Part shown: piece by piece, positions 17,595 to 27,596 of the stretch
How positions within the stretch are numbered: the stretch's first letter is position 1
Layout of the letters: each line of letters opens with the position of its first letter
Position numbers and translations under genes: made by a program
The notes under the pieces: generated by a model
The model's input: the letters and a program-made list of their open reading frames with translations, nothing else
Databases searched by the model: none
Told to the model about the DNA's origin: nothing
Assembly (NCBI GenBank): GCA_903881475.1
Contig: CAIRTK010000071.1
Span: forward strand, 1 to 64,000
Source: an uncultured Opitutia bacterium
GTDB taxonomy: Bacteria; Verrucomicrobiota; Verrucomicrobiia; Opitutales; Opitutaceae
Direction: 5' to 3'
DNA length: 64,000 bases

Positions 17595-18578
17595 TCACTG
17601 CGCCCGGTACTCGGACACCTTGAGCCTGCCGCTGACAATATCGGCCCGCGCCTGGTCGAGGCGCTGCTTCATCGCCGGGGTCAGCACGGTGCGGTTGTAC
17701 TCGTCGTAGGAGTAATCCACCCCGCTCTCCGCGAGCCCCAGCACCAGCTGCCCGCCCTTCCAGGTGCCCGCCTTCGCATCTTGGAAAGCCTTATAGACGG
17801 CGACATCCACCCGCTTCACCGCCGAGGTCAGGACGCTGCCCGGGTGCAGGTAGTCCTGGTTGCTGTCACAGCCGATGCTGAGCAGGCCCGCGTCCTGCGC
17901 GGCCTGCATCACACCAATGCCGGTGGCTCCGGCCGCGTGGAAGACGACGTCGGCCCCGCGGCCAAACTGGCTTTTGGCGAGTTCGGCACCCTTGGTTGGG
18001 TCGCCCCAGGCCGCGGGCGTGGTGCCGGTCATGTTCTGGAAGACCTCGATGTTTGGGTTCACGTACTTCGCCCCCTCGGCGTAACCGAGGGCGAACTTGC
18101 GGATGAGCGGGATGTCCATCCCGCCGACAAAACCGACCTTGCCGGTCTTCGACGCGAGCGCGGCGGCCATGCCGCAGAGGAACGAGGACTCCTGCTCGCG
18201 GAAATTGATCGACTGGACATTCGGCAGGTCGACGACCGCGTCGATGATGGTGAACTTCACGTCGGGAAACTGCCGGGCGACCCTTTCCACGGCCGAGGCC
18301 TGGGTGAAGCCGACGGCCACAATGATGCTGGAGCCCCGCTTGGCCAGCTGCGTCATGATCTGCTCGCGCTGGGCGGCATTGGTGATCTCGAACTCGCGGA
18401 AGGCGATGCCGGTGTCCTGCCTGAACTTCTCCGCCCCCACGCTGGCGGACTGGTTGAAGGAGCGGTCAAACTTGCCGCCGAAGTCGTAGACGATGGCCGG
18501 TTTGAAATCCGCCGCAGGCGTGAGGGTGACCGCGCCCAGCGAGACCAGCAGGACGCCCAGAAGACGGGAAGAAATCAT
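17595..18578 (-). CDS. BMP-family ABC transporter substrate-binding protein
   Basis: A periplasmic binding protein of the basic-membrane-protein/PnrA type, which in characterised members binds nucleosides. The 327-residue product has a signal peptide (MISSRLLGVLLVSLGAVTL, cleavage near TPAAD) without a lipobox Cys, so it should be soluble. Family motifs include YDFGGKFDRSFNQSASVGAE, INFREQESSFLCGMAAAL, GKVGFVGGMDIPLIRKF, FHAAGATGIGVMQAA and GCDSNQDY. It is the first gene of the four-gene importer. The reading frame is open upstream to 18785, but those residues come from repeat DNA. Confidence 0.94.
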   Translation of the reverse strand: MISSRLLGVLLVSLGAVTLTPAADFKPAIVYDFGGKFDRSFNQSASVGAEKFRQDTGIAFREFEITNAAQREQIMTQLAKRGSSIIVAVGFTQASAVERVARQFPDVKFTIIDAVVDLPNVQSINFREQESSFLCGMAAALASKTGKVGFVGGMDIPLIRKFALGYAEGAKYVNPNIEVFQNMTGTTPAAWGDPTKGAELAKSQFGRGADVVFHAAGATGIGVMQAAQDAGLLSIGCDSNQDYLHPGSVLTSAVKRVDVAVYKAFQDAKAGTWKGGQLVLGLAESGVDYSYDEYNRTVLTPAMKQRLDQARADIVSGRLKVSEYRAQ

Positions 18579-18664
18579 CGGTGATAAAGGCTGCCCGCGA
18601 CCCTGCGAAAAACCCGGGCGCGAATCAATGCCCATCCGCCCGCGCAGGCCTCGGGGTCTGGACC

Positions 18665-18747
18665 AAGGTGGGCGGGCACGTCCCGTGCCCGCATGGTGAG
18701 TCAGGCGTTCGGCGCAGATGCAGGCATGGGACATGCCTGCCCACCTT
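18665..18747. repeat. Paired inverted hairpins, GGTGGGC/GGCACG family, copy 1
   Basis: The element starts AAGGTGGGCGGGCACGTCCC and ends GCATGGGACATGCCTGCCC then ACCTT. It contains two hairpins in opposite orientation: GCGGGCACG-TCC-CGTGCCCGC, and AGGCATG-GGA-CATGCCT. Related copies lie at 44974-45086 (paired) and 52345-52375 (single). It lies in the 278-base divergent gap (18579-18856) between the BMP and RND operons. No other feature is evident there. Confidence 0.8.
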
Positions 18748-18856
18748 CTCATGCTTACAACCCACCGCGATGCGGGCTCCCGCAAAATTCAGGTAAGCAA
18801 AGGAAAATTCCGAATCCCGTTTGAACTTATGAAAAGAGTGACCTTATTGAACCCCC

Positions 18857-19996
18857 ATGGCTGATCTTAAGCGTGGCAGGATAGCTTCGTTGATTTTTGC
18901 CGGGATGCTGGTGACGGGCTTCGTCAGTGGATGCGGCAAGTCCGGCGTCCAAGCCCCTCCTCCCGTGGATGTCCAGGTGGTCACGGTCGAACAACGGGAC
19001 GTGCCGGTCACCCGCGAGTGGGTCGGCAGCCTCGACGGCTCTGTCAACGCGCAGATCCGCGCCCAGGTCACCGGCTACCTGATCAGACAGAACTACAAGG
19101 AGGGGTCCGTCGTCGCGAAGGGTGATCCGCTGTTCGAGATCGACACCCGGCCGTTTGAGTCGGCCCTGGCCCAGGCGAACGGCCAGCTGGCCCAGGCCCA
19201 GGCGCAGGCCGAGAAGGCGGCGCTGGATGTGAAGCGCTATACGCCCCTCGCCCAGGACAAGGCCATCAGCCAGGAGGAGCTCGATGACGCCGTCCAGGCC
19301 GAGCTCGCCGGCAAGGCCCAGGTGGCGTCGGCCCAGGCCGCGGTTGACCAGGCCAAGCTGAACCTCGCCTTTGCCCACATCGTCTCCCCCATCGACGGCA
19401 TCGCCGGGCTGGTCCAGGCGCAGATCGGCGACCTCGTGGGCCCGGCCACCGGCGTCCTGACCACGGTCTCGACGGTGGACCCGATCAAGGCCTATTTCCC
19501 GATCAGCGAGCAGGCCTACCTCGAGTTCCGGCGGCGCGAGCCCGATGCGCCCAGCATCCCGCAGGGCACCCGGTTCCAGCTCGTGCTCTCCGATGGCACG
19601 CTTTACCCGGAAGCCGGCGAATTCTTCGCCATCGACCGCCAGGTGGACGGCAATACCGGGACGCTGCGCGTGGCGGCGTTGTTTCCCAACCCGAAGGGCC
19701 TCCTCCGGCCCGGCCAGTTCGCCCGGGTCCGCGCCGTCGTGAACGTCGAGAAGGGCGCGCTGCTCGTACCGACCCGCGCCCTGACGGAACTGCAGGGCAG
19801 CTACCAGCTGGTCACTGTCGATGCCGCGAACCATGCCCATCTCGTCAGCGTCAAGGTGGGTGAATCGTCCGGCGCCCTGAGCGTTGTCGAGGGACTGCAT
19901 CCCGGCGACCGCGTCGTCGTCGAGGGGATCCAGAAGGTGAAGGAGGATGCGGCGGTGAATCCCCTGCCCTACTCCGCCGCCGCGGCCGCCAAATAA
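18857..19996 (+). CDS. RND efflux periplasmic adaptor (AcrA/MexE type)
   Basis: This membrane-fusion lipoprotein links an inner-membrane RND pump to an outer-membrane channel. The 379-residue protein has a lipobox ending GFVSGC with Cys26 as acylation site. Then come a lipoyl half-motif (TGYLIRQNYKEGSVVAKGD), a coiled-coil hairpin (about 95-165, rich in AQAQAQAEKAAL) and the second lipoyl half (IVSPIDGIAGLVQAQIGDLV). The barrel domain and the membrane-proximal VPTRALTELQG follow. It is the first gene of a three-gene operon. No regulator is adjacent. Confidence 0.95.
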   Translation: MADLKRGRIASLIFAGMLVTGFVSGCGKSGVQAPPPVDVQVVTVEQRDVPVTREWVGSLDGSVNAQIRAQVTGYLIRQNYKEGSVVAKGDPLFEIDTRPFESALAQANGQLAQAQAQAEKAALDVKRYTPLAQDKAISQEELDDAVQAELAGKAQVASAQAAVDQAKLNLAFAHIVSPIDGIAGLVQAQIGDLVGPATGVLTTVSTVDPIKAYFPISEQAYLEFRRREPDAPSIPQGTRFQLVLSDGTLYPEAGEFFAIDRQVDGNTGTLRVAALFPNPKGLLRPGQFARVRAVVNVEKGALLVPTRALTELQGSYQLVTVDAANHAHLVSVKVGESSGALSVVEGLHPGDRVVVEGIQKVKEDAAVNPLPYSAAAAAK

Positions 19997-20003
19997 CCGC
20001 GCC

Positions 20004-23000
20004 GTGTCGAAATTCTTCATCAACCGCCCGATCGTCGCGATCGTCATCTCGATCATCACGGTGATCGTGGGCGTGGTAGCCTTCCTCAGCCTGCCGATCG
20101 CCCAGTTCCCGAAGATCGTCCCGCCCGAGGCGCGCGTCACCACGACCTACGTCGGCGCCGACGCCCAGACCGTCGAGCAGTCCGTCGCCACGCCCATCGA
20201 GCAGCAGCTGAGCGGCGTCGACAACCTGAACTACATGTTCTCGATCAACGGCAGCGACGGCTCGCTGCGGTTGTCGGCCAACTTCGACGTCAACACGGAC
20301 CCGAACACCGACCTGATCCTGACCCAGATGCGCGTGACGCAGGCGGGCCCGCAGCTGCCCTCCGACGTCGCGAATTTCGGCGTCACCGTGCAGAAGCAGC
20401 TCACGGCGCCGCTGATGCTCGTCGCGCTGTATTCGCCCACCAATTCCTACGACAGCACGTTCCTGGCGAACTACGCCTACATCAACATCAACGACCAGCT
20501 CACCCGCGTGCCCGGGATCGCCAGCGCGACAGTGTTCGGCGCCGGGCAGTACGCGATGCGCTACTGGGTCAAGCCCGACCAGCTCGCCAAGCTCAACCTG
20601 ACGGTCAACGACATCATCTCGGCCATCCAGAGCCAGAACACGGTCAATCCCGCCGGCACGATCGGCGGCGAGCCCGCGCCCAGCGGACAGGACTTCACGT
20701 ACTCCGTCCGCGCCCAGGGCCGCCTGACCTCCCCGGAAGAATTCGGCGCCATCATCGTCCGCGCCAACCCCGACGGCTCCACCGTCCGCCTGCGAGACGT
20801 GGCCCGGGTCGAACTCGGCGCCCAGGTGTACAACGTGATGGGCCGGTTCAACGGCAAGCCCTCCGCCATCATCGCGATCTACCAGCTCCCGGGCTCCAAC
20901 GCCCTCGACTGCGCCAATGGCGTGAAGCAGGCCATGGCGAAGCTCAGGCAGCGCTTCCCGCAGGGCCTCGACTATGAGGTCGGCCTCGACACGACGCAGT
21001 CGGTGTCCGAGGGCGTGAAGGAAATCTCCAACACCCTCTGGCAGGCCCTGCTGCTCGTCATCCTCGTCGTCTTCGTGTTCCTGCAGGGCTGGCGCCCGAC
21101 GCTCATTCCCCTGCTGGCCGTGCCCGTCTCGCTGATCGGCACGTTCATCCTGTTCCCGGCCTTCGGATTCTCGGTCAACACGCTCTCGCTCTTCGGCCTC
21201 GTCCTCGCCATTGGCCTCGTGGTGGACGACGCCATCGTCGTGGTCGAGGCGGTCGAGCACCACATCGAGGAAGGCCTTTCGCCGCGCGACGCGACGCTGA
21301 AGGCGATGGAGGAGGTCGGCGGCCCGGTCGTGGCCATCGCGATCATCCTCGCGGCGGTTTTCATCCCGACGGCGTTCATCCCCGGCATCACCGGGCGGCT
21401 CTACCAGCAGTTCGCGCTTACCATCGCGATCTCCGTGATCATCTCGGCCTTCAACGCCCTGTCGCTCAGCCCCGCGCTGTGCGCGATGCTGCTCCGGCCC
21501 AAGGGCCAGAACCGCGGGCCGCTGGGTGGTTTCTACAGCTGGTTCAACCGCGCCTTCGGCCGCGTGCAGGAGGGTTACGTGGGCATTTCGCGCCATCTGA
21601 TCCGCAAGAGCGCGATGAGCTTCGTGCTCCTCGCCCTCTTCGCGGCCGCGGCGCTCTGGTTCGGCAAAAAGCTGCCGACGTCGTTCCTGCCGGAGGAGGA
21701 CCAGGGCTACGTCTATGTCGGCCTGCAGCTGCCCAACGCCTCCTCCCTCCAGCGCACCAGCGAGGCGGCGCGCAAGGTCGAGGAGATCGTGAAGGCCACG
21801 CCCGGCGTGAAGAGCTGCACGTCCGTCATCGGGTTCAGCCTCCTCAGCACGGTTTACAACACGTACAGCGCCTTCTTTTTCGTAAACTTCAAGCCGTGGT
21901 CGGATCGGACCAGCGAGACCGAGCATTTCGACACGATCCGGGCCCGCCTCAACCGGGAGCTGTCCAAGATCCCGGAGGGCCGGGCGTTCGCCTTCTCGCC
22001 GCCGTCCATCCCGGGCGTCGGCACCGCCGGCGGTTTCACCTTCGTGCTCGAGGACCGGGCCGGCCGCGATGTCGCCTTCCTGGCCAGCAATGTGGGCAAG
22101 TTCATGGCCGCGGCGGCCAAGCGTCCCGAGATCACCGGGCTCTCGACGACGTTCCTGCCGTCCGTGCCGCAGGTCTTCGTGAACGTGGACCGCGACAAGG
22201 TCCTGAAGCAGGGCGTCGCGCTGGGCGACGTTTACAAGACGCTGCAGACCTTCATGGGCGGGGCGTTCGTGAATTACTTCAACCGCTTCGGCCGCCAGTG
22301 GCAGGTCTACGTCGCGGCGGAGGGCGAGTACCGCAACAGCACCGACAAGCTTGGCAGCTATTACGTCCGCAACCGGGCCGGCACCATGGTGCCGCTCTCG
22401 ACCCTGGTGACCGTCGAGAACCGCCTCGGGCCGGAATTCACCATGCGGTACAACCTCTACCGCAGCGCCCAGATCAACGGGTCGGCCGCGCCCGGCTACA
22501 GTTCCAACCAGGCCACGCAGGCGCTCGAGGAGGTCTTCGCGCAGACCATGCCGCGGGAGATGGGCTTCGACTATATCGGCATGTCCTACCAGGAAAAGAA
22601 GGCTCAGGAAGGCGTGCCGCCGGCTGCGATCTTCGGACTCTCGCTGCTGTTCGTCTTCCTGATCCTGGCCGCGCTCTATGAAAGCTGGTCGCTGCCGTTC
22701 AGCGTCCTGCTCGGCGTGCCCGTGGCGGTGTTCGGCGCCTATGCGACCCTGCTCGCCCGGCACATGGAGAACAACGTCTTCGCGCAGATCGGACTCGTGA
22801 TGCTGATCGGCCTGTCGGCGAAGAACGCCATCCTGATCGTGGAATTCGCCCGCACCCGGTACGAGCACGGCGTCCCGCTGCTCGAGGCCGCGCTGCAGGG
22901 CGCCAAGGTCCGGCTGCGGCCCATCCTGATGACGTCCCTCGCTTTCATCTTCGGCTGCATTCCCCTCTGGCTCGCGGACGGCTCGGGCTCGGTGGCGCGC

Positions 23001-23207
23001 CGGGTGATGGGCACCGCGGTGATCGGCGGCATGTTTGCCGCCAGCGCCCTGGCGATCTTCCTGATCCCCGTCACGTTCTTCGTCATCGAAATGTGGGCGA
23101 CCAAGGGGCTCCCGCACAGCGCGCACCGGAGCCCGCTCCATCCGACCACCCTCGACGGCACCCCCACTTCACCTCCCGGCACCAACCCGCCGGCGCCCGG
23201 CCATTGA
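20004..23207 (+). CDS. RND multidrug efflux inner-membrane transporter (HAE1 type)
   Basis: This 1067-residue proton-driven pump has twelve membrane segments and two large periplasmic loops, as in AcrB/MexF. It starts with GTG at 20004, eight bases after the adaptor stop: SKFFINRPIVAIVISI is the typical N-terminus. The essential Asp pair of TM4 is in GLVVDDAIVVVEAVEHHIEE. Other family motifs are ALSLSPALCAMLL, FLPEEDQGYVYV and IGLSAKNAILIVEFA. The hydrophobic HAE1 subgroup points to drugs, dyes or solvents rather than metal ions. The C-terminal tail (after EMWATKG) is Pro/Thr-rich and low in complexity. Confidence 0.96.
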   Translation: MSKFFINRPIVAIVISIITVIVGVVAFLSLPIAQFPKIVPPEARVTTTYVGADAQTVEQSVATPIEQQLSGVDNLNYMFSINGSDGSLRLSANFDVNTDPNTDLILTQMRVTQAGPQLPSDVANFGVTVQKQLTAPLMLVALYSPTNSYDSTFLANYAYININDQLTRVPGIASATVFGAGQYAMRYWVKPDQLAKLNLTVNDIISAIQSQNTVNPAGTIGGEPAPSGQDFTYSVRAQGRLTSPEEFGAIIVRANPDGSTVRLRDVARVELGAQVYNVMGRFNGKPSAIIAIYQLPGSNALDCANGVKQAMAKLRQRFPQGLDYEVGLDTTQSVSEGVKEISNTLWQALLLVILVVFVFLQGWRPTLIPLLAVPVSLIGTFILFPAFGFSVNTLSLFGLVLAIGLVVDDAIVVVEAVEHHIEEGLSPRDATLKAMEEVGGPVVAIAIILAAVFIPTAFIPGITGRLYQQFALTIAISVIISAFNALSLSPALCAMLLRPKGQNRGPLGGFYSWFNRAFGRVQEGYVGISRHLIRKSAMSFVLLALFAAAALWFGKKLPTSFLPEEDQGYVYVGLQLPNASSLQRTSEAARKVEEIVKATPGVKSCTSVIGFSLLSTVYNTYSAFFFVNFKPWSDRTSETEHFDTIRARLNRELSKIPEGRAFAFSPPSIPGVGTAGGFTFVLEDRAGRDVAFLASNVGKFMAAAAKRPEITGLSTTFLPSVPQVFVNVDRDKVLKQGVALGDVYKTLQTFMGGAFVNYFNRFGRQWQVYVAAEGEYRNSTDKLGSYYVRNRAGTMVPLSTLVTVENRLGPEFTMRYNLYRSAQINGSAAPGYSSNQATQALEEVFAQTMPREMGFDYIGMSYQEKKAQEGVPPAAIFGLSLLFVFLILAALYESWSLPFSVLLGVPVAVFGAYATLLARHMENNVFAQIGLVMLIGLSAKNAILIVEFARTRYEHGVPLLEAALQGAKVRLRPILMTSLAFIFGCIPLWLADGSGSVARRVMGTAVIGGMFAASALAIFLIPVTFFVIEMWATKGLPHSAHRSPLHPTTLDGTPTSPPGTNPPAPGH

Positions 23208-23215
23208 AAACCGCC

Positions 23216-24646
23216 ATGAATCCCTGGACGAAACACGGCGCGGTCCCGGCTTTCCTGCTGCTGGCCGGCTGTGCGATCGGGCCCGATTACCAGCGACCCG
23301 CCGTGGACGCGCCGGCGGCATTTCGTGTTGAGCCCGCTCCCGCGGGCGACCGGTCGTTCGCCGATGCGGCGTGGTGGGACATTTATCAGGATGCGCAACT
23401 GAAGGAACTGATCCGGTCCGCGCTGGCGGACGGATTCGATGCCCGCATCGCGGCCGCCCGCGTCGAGCAGGCCCAGGCGATCGCCGCGCAGGTCCACGGC
23501 CAGCGCTTCCCCGGGCTCGGCTACGCCGCCAATGCGGATCGCGGCAAGAACGCCCTGCTGGGCAATCCCTACACGGCGGGGAACGGAACGACGGCCGACG
23601 GCTTCGACGGGTATCTGGCCGCGGCGTGGGAACTCGACCTGTGGGGCCGCGTGCGCCGGCTGGATGAAGCAGCCCGCGCCCAGTACCTCGCCTCGGAAGA
23701 GGCGCAGCGCGGGGTCCTCCTGAGCCTCGTGAGCCAGGTCGCCACCAGCTACTTTCAGCTCCAGGAGCTGGATGAGGAACTGCGGATCGCGCAGCAAGCC
23801 ACCGCGTCCTTCGGCGACAGCCTGAAATTGTTCAACCAGCGGCTGGAAGGCGGCGTGGCCTCGCGGCTCGAGACCGCCAGTGCCGAGGCGGCCATGGCCG
23901 CCAGCGCCGCGCGGGTCCCCGCCCTGGAGCGCCAGATTGCGCTGCAGGAAAACCAGCTCAGCGTCCTGCTCGGCCGCACTCCCGGGGCCATCGCGCGCGG
24001 TCCCCGCCTGCTGGACCAGATGCTGCCACCGGAGGTGCCCGCGGGTCTGCCTTCCGAACTCCTCGAGCGCCGGCCCGACATCCGCCAGGCCGAGGCTGCC
24101 GCGCGGGCGGCCAATGCGGGCATCGGCGTCACGGTGGGTGGATTTCTGCCCAAGATCGGCCTCAGCGCGATCCTCGGGGCCGTGAGCCCCCAGCTGGACA
24201 ACCTCACTTCCCGGCGGGCCGGCCTTTGGTCGGTCGGCGCCTCGGCGACCGGTCCGCTCTTCCAGGGTGGCGGGCTGCACGGGCAGTACGACCAGGCCAA
24301 GGCGGCCTGGGAACAGGCTAAACTGCAGTACCAGCAGACCGCATTGAATGCCTTCGCCGAGGTCGCCAGCGCCCTTGTGGCGCGGCAGAAGCTGGCCGAA
24401 GTCCGGGTGCAGCAGGAACGCGCCGTGCACGCGTACGAGGATGCCCTCAAGGTGGCGTCAAAGCGCTACACCGCGGGCAAGGCCGGCTATTATGAGGTGC
24501 TGCAAGCGCAGCAGCAGCTGTTCCCGGCCGAGGTCGCGCTGGCCCAGACCCGCCGTGACGAACTCACGGTGGTGGTCCAGATCTACCAGGCCCTCGGCGG
24601 CGGCTGGAACCTGAAGGACGCCGCGGCGTGGGCCGGGCCCAAATAA
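23216..24646 (+). CDS. Outer-membrane efflux lipoprotein (OprM/NodT type)
   Basis: A TolC-like outer-membrane channel, third component of the RND system. The 476-residue protein has a lipobox (LLLAGC) followed by AIGPDYQRPAVDAPAAF, the standard opening of NodT-family lipoproteins. Repeated helical segments (VEQAQAIAAQV, LDEAARAQYLASEEAQRGV, VQQERAVHAYEDALKVASKR) form the periplasmic barrel. The start ATG lies nine bases after the pump stop, so the operon is tight. The frame is also open upstream inside the pump gene, but without family similarity. Confidence 0.95.
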   Translation: MNPWTKHGAVPAFLLLAGCAIGPDYQRPAVDAPAAFRVEPAPAGDRSFADAAWWDIYQDAQLKELIRSALADGFDARIAAARVEQAQAIAAQVHGQRFPGLGYAANADRGKNALLGNPYTAGNGTTADGFDGYLAAAWELDLWGRVRRLDEAARAQYLASEEAQRGVLLSLVSQVATSYFQLQELDEELRIAQQATASFGDSLKLFNQRLEGGVASRLETASAEAAMAASAARVPALERQIALQENQLSVLLGRTPGAIARGPRLLDQMLPPEVPAGLPSELLERRPDIRQAEAAARAANAGIGVTVGGFLPKIGLSAILGAVSPQLDNLTSRRAGLWSVGASATGPLFQGGGLHGQYDQAKAAWEQAKLQYQQTALNAFAEVASALVARQKLAEVRVQQERAVHAYEDALKVASKRYTAGKAGYYEVLQAQQQLFPAEVALAQTRRDELTVVVQIYQALGGGWNLKDAAAWAGPK

Positions 24647-24647
24647 A

Positions 24648-24860
24648 CGCAAAGAGGCGAAGACGCTATGGTCGGAGTCAAGGCAGAGCCTTGTCATTCT
24701 GAGCGGAGCGAAGTCTAGCCGCTTGGGGCTGGTTCGACATCCAGTGAGATTTCGTCGCGAGCTTCGATTCTATCCAACTGGATTCTTCACTGCGTTCAGA
24801 ATGATAATCCGGGTTTTCCTTCGCGATCGAACTTAGCGCCTTCGCGTCTTCGCGCTTAGC
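24648..24860. repeat. Nested inverted repeats between oprM-like and glgP genes
   Basis: The outer arms AAACGCAAAGAGGCGAAGACGC and the inverted GCCTTCGCGTCTTCGCGCTTAG belong to the CACGAA/GCGAAG word family. Inside them TTGTCATTCTGAGCGGAGCG and TTCACTGCGTTCAGAATGAT form a second inverted pair, a dispersed repeat type known from many bacteria. The genes on both sides converge here, so the structure may act as a bidirectional terminator. Confidence 0.7.
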
Positions 24861-24867
24861 TCCGGCA

Positions 24868-27384
24868 TCAGGGAATTTTCACCGCCGGCAGGTCCCAGAT
24901 CTGCTCAGCGTATTCGCGGATGGTGCGGTCGCTGGAGAACTTGCCCATCCGCGCGGTGTTCAGGATGGCCATCTTCGCCCACTTGGACGGGTCGCGGTAG
25001 GCCGCGTCCACCCGCTGGTGGGCGTCGCTGTACGCGCGGAAGTCGGCCAGCACCATGTACGGATCACCGCCCTGCAGCAGGCTGTCGTGCACGAGGGAAA
25101 ACGCGCCCTGCCCGCCCGGCGTGAAATAATCGCTACCCAGCCAGTCGACCACGGCCCGAAGTTCCTCGTCGGCCTGGTAATAATCCCACGGCCGGTAGCC
25201 GCGGGCGTGCAGCGCCTCGACCTCCCCGACGTTCAGGCCGAAGATGAAGATGTTCTCGTCGCCGACCTCCTCCTTGATCTCGACGTTGGCGCCGTCGAGC
25301 GTGCCGATGGTCAGCGCGCCATTCAGGGCGAGCTTCATGTTGCCCGTGCCCGAGGCCTCCTTGCCGGCGGTGGAAATCTGCTCCGAGAGGTCGGCCGCGG
25401 GGATGATCTTCTCCGCGAGCGACACGCGGTAGTTCGGCAGGAAGGCGACCTTGAGCTTGCCGCCGATGCGGGTGTCGGCGTTGATCCGCGCGCCGATGGC
25501 GTTGATCGCGTAAATGATGTTCTTGGCCAGGTCGTAGCCCGGCGCGGCCTTGGCGGCGAAGACGAACACGCGCGGCACGACGTCGAGCCCGGGGTTCTGC
25601 AGGAGCCGGCGGTAGAGCGCGAGGATGTGGAGCAGGTTCAGGTGCTGGCGCTTGTACTCGTGCAGGCGCTTGATCTGCACGTCAAAGAGGGCGTCGGGTG
25701 AGACGTCGAGGCCGCACTCCGCCTTGATCACAGTGGCGAGCTCCACCTTGTTGGCGCGCTTGATGGCCATGAACTCGCGCTGGAAGCCGGGATCGTCCGC
25801 GAATTGCTGCAGGCCCCGCAGCAGGTCGAGGTCGCGCGGCCAGTCTGCACGGCCGAGTTTTTGGGTGATGAGCGCGGACAGCAGCGGGTTGCTCTTCAGC
25901 AGCCAGCGGCGCGGCGTGATCCCGTTGGTCTTGTTCTGGAATTTGCCGGGGTACAGCGCGTTGAACTCGGGAAAGAGGTCCTTCTTGAGCAGCTCGGTGT
26001 GCAGGGCGGCGACGCCGTTGACGGCGTGCGAGCCGGCGACCGCGAGATTCGCCATGCGGACCATCTTGTGGCCGTTTTCCTCGATGAGGGAGCACACGCG
26101 CTTCTTCTCGTTGTCGCCGGGCCACTTCGCCTCCACCAGGGCCAGGAGATGCGTGTTGAGGTCGTAGATGATCTGGAGATGGCGCGGCAGGACGCGCTCA
26201 AACAGGCCCACGCCCCATTTCTCCAGCGCCTCGGGCAGCAGCGTATGGTTGGTGTAGGCGAAGGTCGGGCTGACGATGGCCCAGGCTGCGTCCCACGTCA
26301 GGTTCTCCTCGTCGAGGAGGATGCGCATGAGCTCGACCACCGCGATAGCCGGATGCGTGTCGTTGAGCTGGACCGCCACCTTGGACGAAAAATTGGCCCA
26401 GCTGTTGCCCGGCGTGCGGAAATGCCGGCGCACGATGTCGCGCAGCGAGCACGCGACGAAGAAATACTGCTGGGTCAGCCGCAGCTCCTTGCCGTTCTCG
26501 GTCTTGTCATTCGGATAAAGGACCTTCGAGACGGTTTCGCCCACGGCCTTGTCATGGACGGCCTCGACATAGCCGCCGCGGTTGAACGCCTCGAGGTCGA
26601 AGTCCTCCGAGGATCGCGAGGCCCACAGGCGGAGGATGTTCACCGTCTTGGTGCCGTAGCCCGCGGTGGGGATGTCGTGCGGCACGCCGATGATGGTCTT
26701 GGTATCGACCCAGCGCGGACGGTAATTGCCGCGGTCGTCGAAGACATTCTCCACCCGGCCATAAAGGCGAACCTCCTGGGTGTACTCGGCGCGGACGACC
26801 TCCCACGGGTCGCCGAAGCGGGTCCAGTTGTCCGGGTGCTCGACCTGCTGGCCCTTCACGAAGGACTGCTTGAAGAGGCCGAACTCGTAATAGATGCCGT
26901 AGCCGAGCGCCGGGTAGTCCAGCGTCGCCAGCGAATCAAGGAAGCAGGCCGCCAGCCGGCCGAGGCCGCCGTTGCCCAGGCCCATGTCGAACTCGGACTC
27001 GCGGATCTTCTCGAAATCCTGGCCGAGCGACGTCAGCGCCGCCTTGGCCGTGTCAAAGAGGCCGGTGGCCAGCAGGTTGTTACCCAGCAGCCGGCCCATG
27101 AGGTATTCGAGGGAAAAATAGTAAATCCGGCGGACATTCTGCGCGTTATGCACGGCCTGGGTGGCGATCATGCGCTCGTGGATGGTGTCCCGCACCGCCA
27201 GCGCGGTGGCGACCCACCAGTCGCGCGGCGTCGCCGTGCTCGGATAACGCGCCAGGGTGGAGACCAAGTGCCGCTGGATCAGCGAACGGAGCACGGTCTC
27301 CGGGGAGTCATGCACCGCCGGCGCGGCAGGAGTGGAAGCAGGGACCTGGGCGTCAGGGGATTTCTTCGGAGCGGCAGTCGGCAT
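24868..27384 (-). CDS. glgP: Glycogen/maltodextrin phosphorylase
   Basis: This GT35 phosphorylase releases glucose 1-phosphate from alpha-1,4-glucans. The 838-residue length is normal. Seen are [48 protein letters not shown], the PLP-lysine motif [16 protein letters not shown] (Lys about 684) and [10 protein letters not shown]. The ATG at 27384 is preferred over a TTG at 27405. A non-conserved Ala/Pro-rich N-terminus precedes the domain. It follows mutL on the same strand after a 212-base gap holding a GC-rich inverted repeat (AGGCCTCA/TGAGGCCT near 27455-27475). No other glycogen gene is nearby. Confidence 0.95.
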   Translation of the reverse strand: MPTAAPKKSPDAQVPASTPAAPAVHDSPETVLRSLIQRHLVSTLARYPSTATPRDWWVATALAVRDTIHERMIATQAVHNAQNVRRIYYFSLEYLMGRLLGNNLLATGLFDTAKAALTSLGQDFEKIRESEFDMGLGNGGLGRLAACFLDSLATLDYPALGYGIYYEFGLFKQSFVKGQQVEHPDNWTRFGDPWEVVRAEYTQEVRLYGRVENVFDDRGNYRPRWVDTKTIIGVPHDIPTAGYGTKTVNILRLWASRSSEDFDLEAFNRGGYVEAVHDKAVGETVSKVLYPNDKTENGKELRLTQQYFFVACSLRDIVRRHFRTPGNSWANFSSKVAVQLNDTHPAIAVVELMRILLDEENLTWDAAWAIVSPTFAYTNHTLLPEALEKWGVGLFERVLPRHLQIIYDLNTHLLALVEAKWPGDNEKKRVCSLIEENGHKMVRMANLAVAGSHAVNGVAALHTELLKKDLFPEFNALYPGKFQNKTNGITPRRWLLKSNPLLSALITQKLGRADWPRDLDLLRGLQQFADDPGFQREFMAIKRANKVELATVIKAECGLDVSPDALFDVQIKRLHEYKRQHLNLLHILALYRRLLQNPGLDVVPRVFVFAAKAAPGYDLAKNIIYAINAIGARINADTRIGGKLKVAFLPNYRVSLAEKIIPAADLSEQISTAGKEASGTGNMKLALNGALTIGTLDGANVEIKEEVGDENIFIFGLNVGEVEALHARGYRPWDYYQADEELRAVVDWLGSDYFTPGGQGAFSLVHDSLLQGGDPYMVLADFRAYSDAHQRVDAAYRDPSKWAKMAILNTARMGKFSSDRTIREYAEQIWDLPAVKIP

Positions 27385-27596
27385 GGGAAAGAGGAATGAA
27401 GGCAACCAAGATTCGTGCCAGCAGCGGCACTAGGCACGTCTATTTTTTGTCAGGCCTCAGCCTGCAGGCCTCAAGGCTGGGCGGCAATCCACCGCCGGCA
27501 ACAACCCGGTGAACTCGGTCGTGGGCCCGTTTGCCTTGCCCTCGCAGTCCAGCGCAACCGGGCGTGGCGGTCCAGCCAGGGGAATTGCTTCGTCGC

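Noticed and set aside
19851-23141. A 1096-residue open frame antisense to the RND pump
   Set aside because: It is a by-product of high GC in the third codon position of the real gene; its sequence is low in complexity (Arg, Gly, Asp, His-rich) and matches no family.
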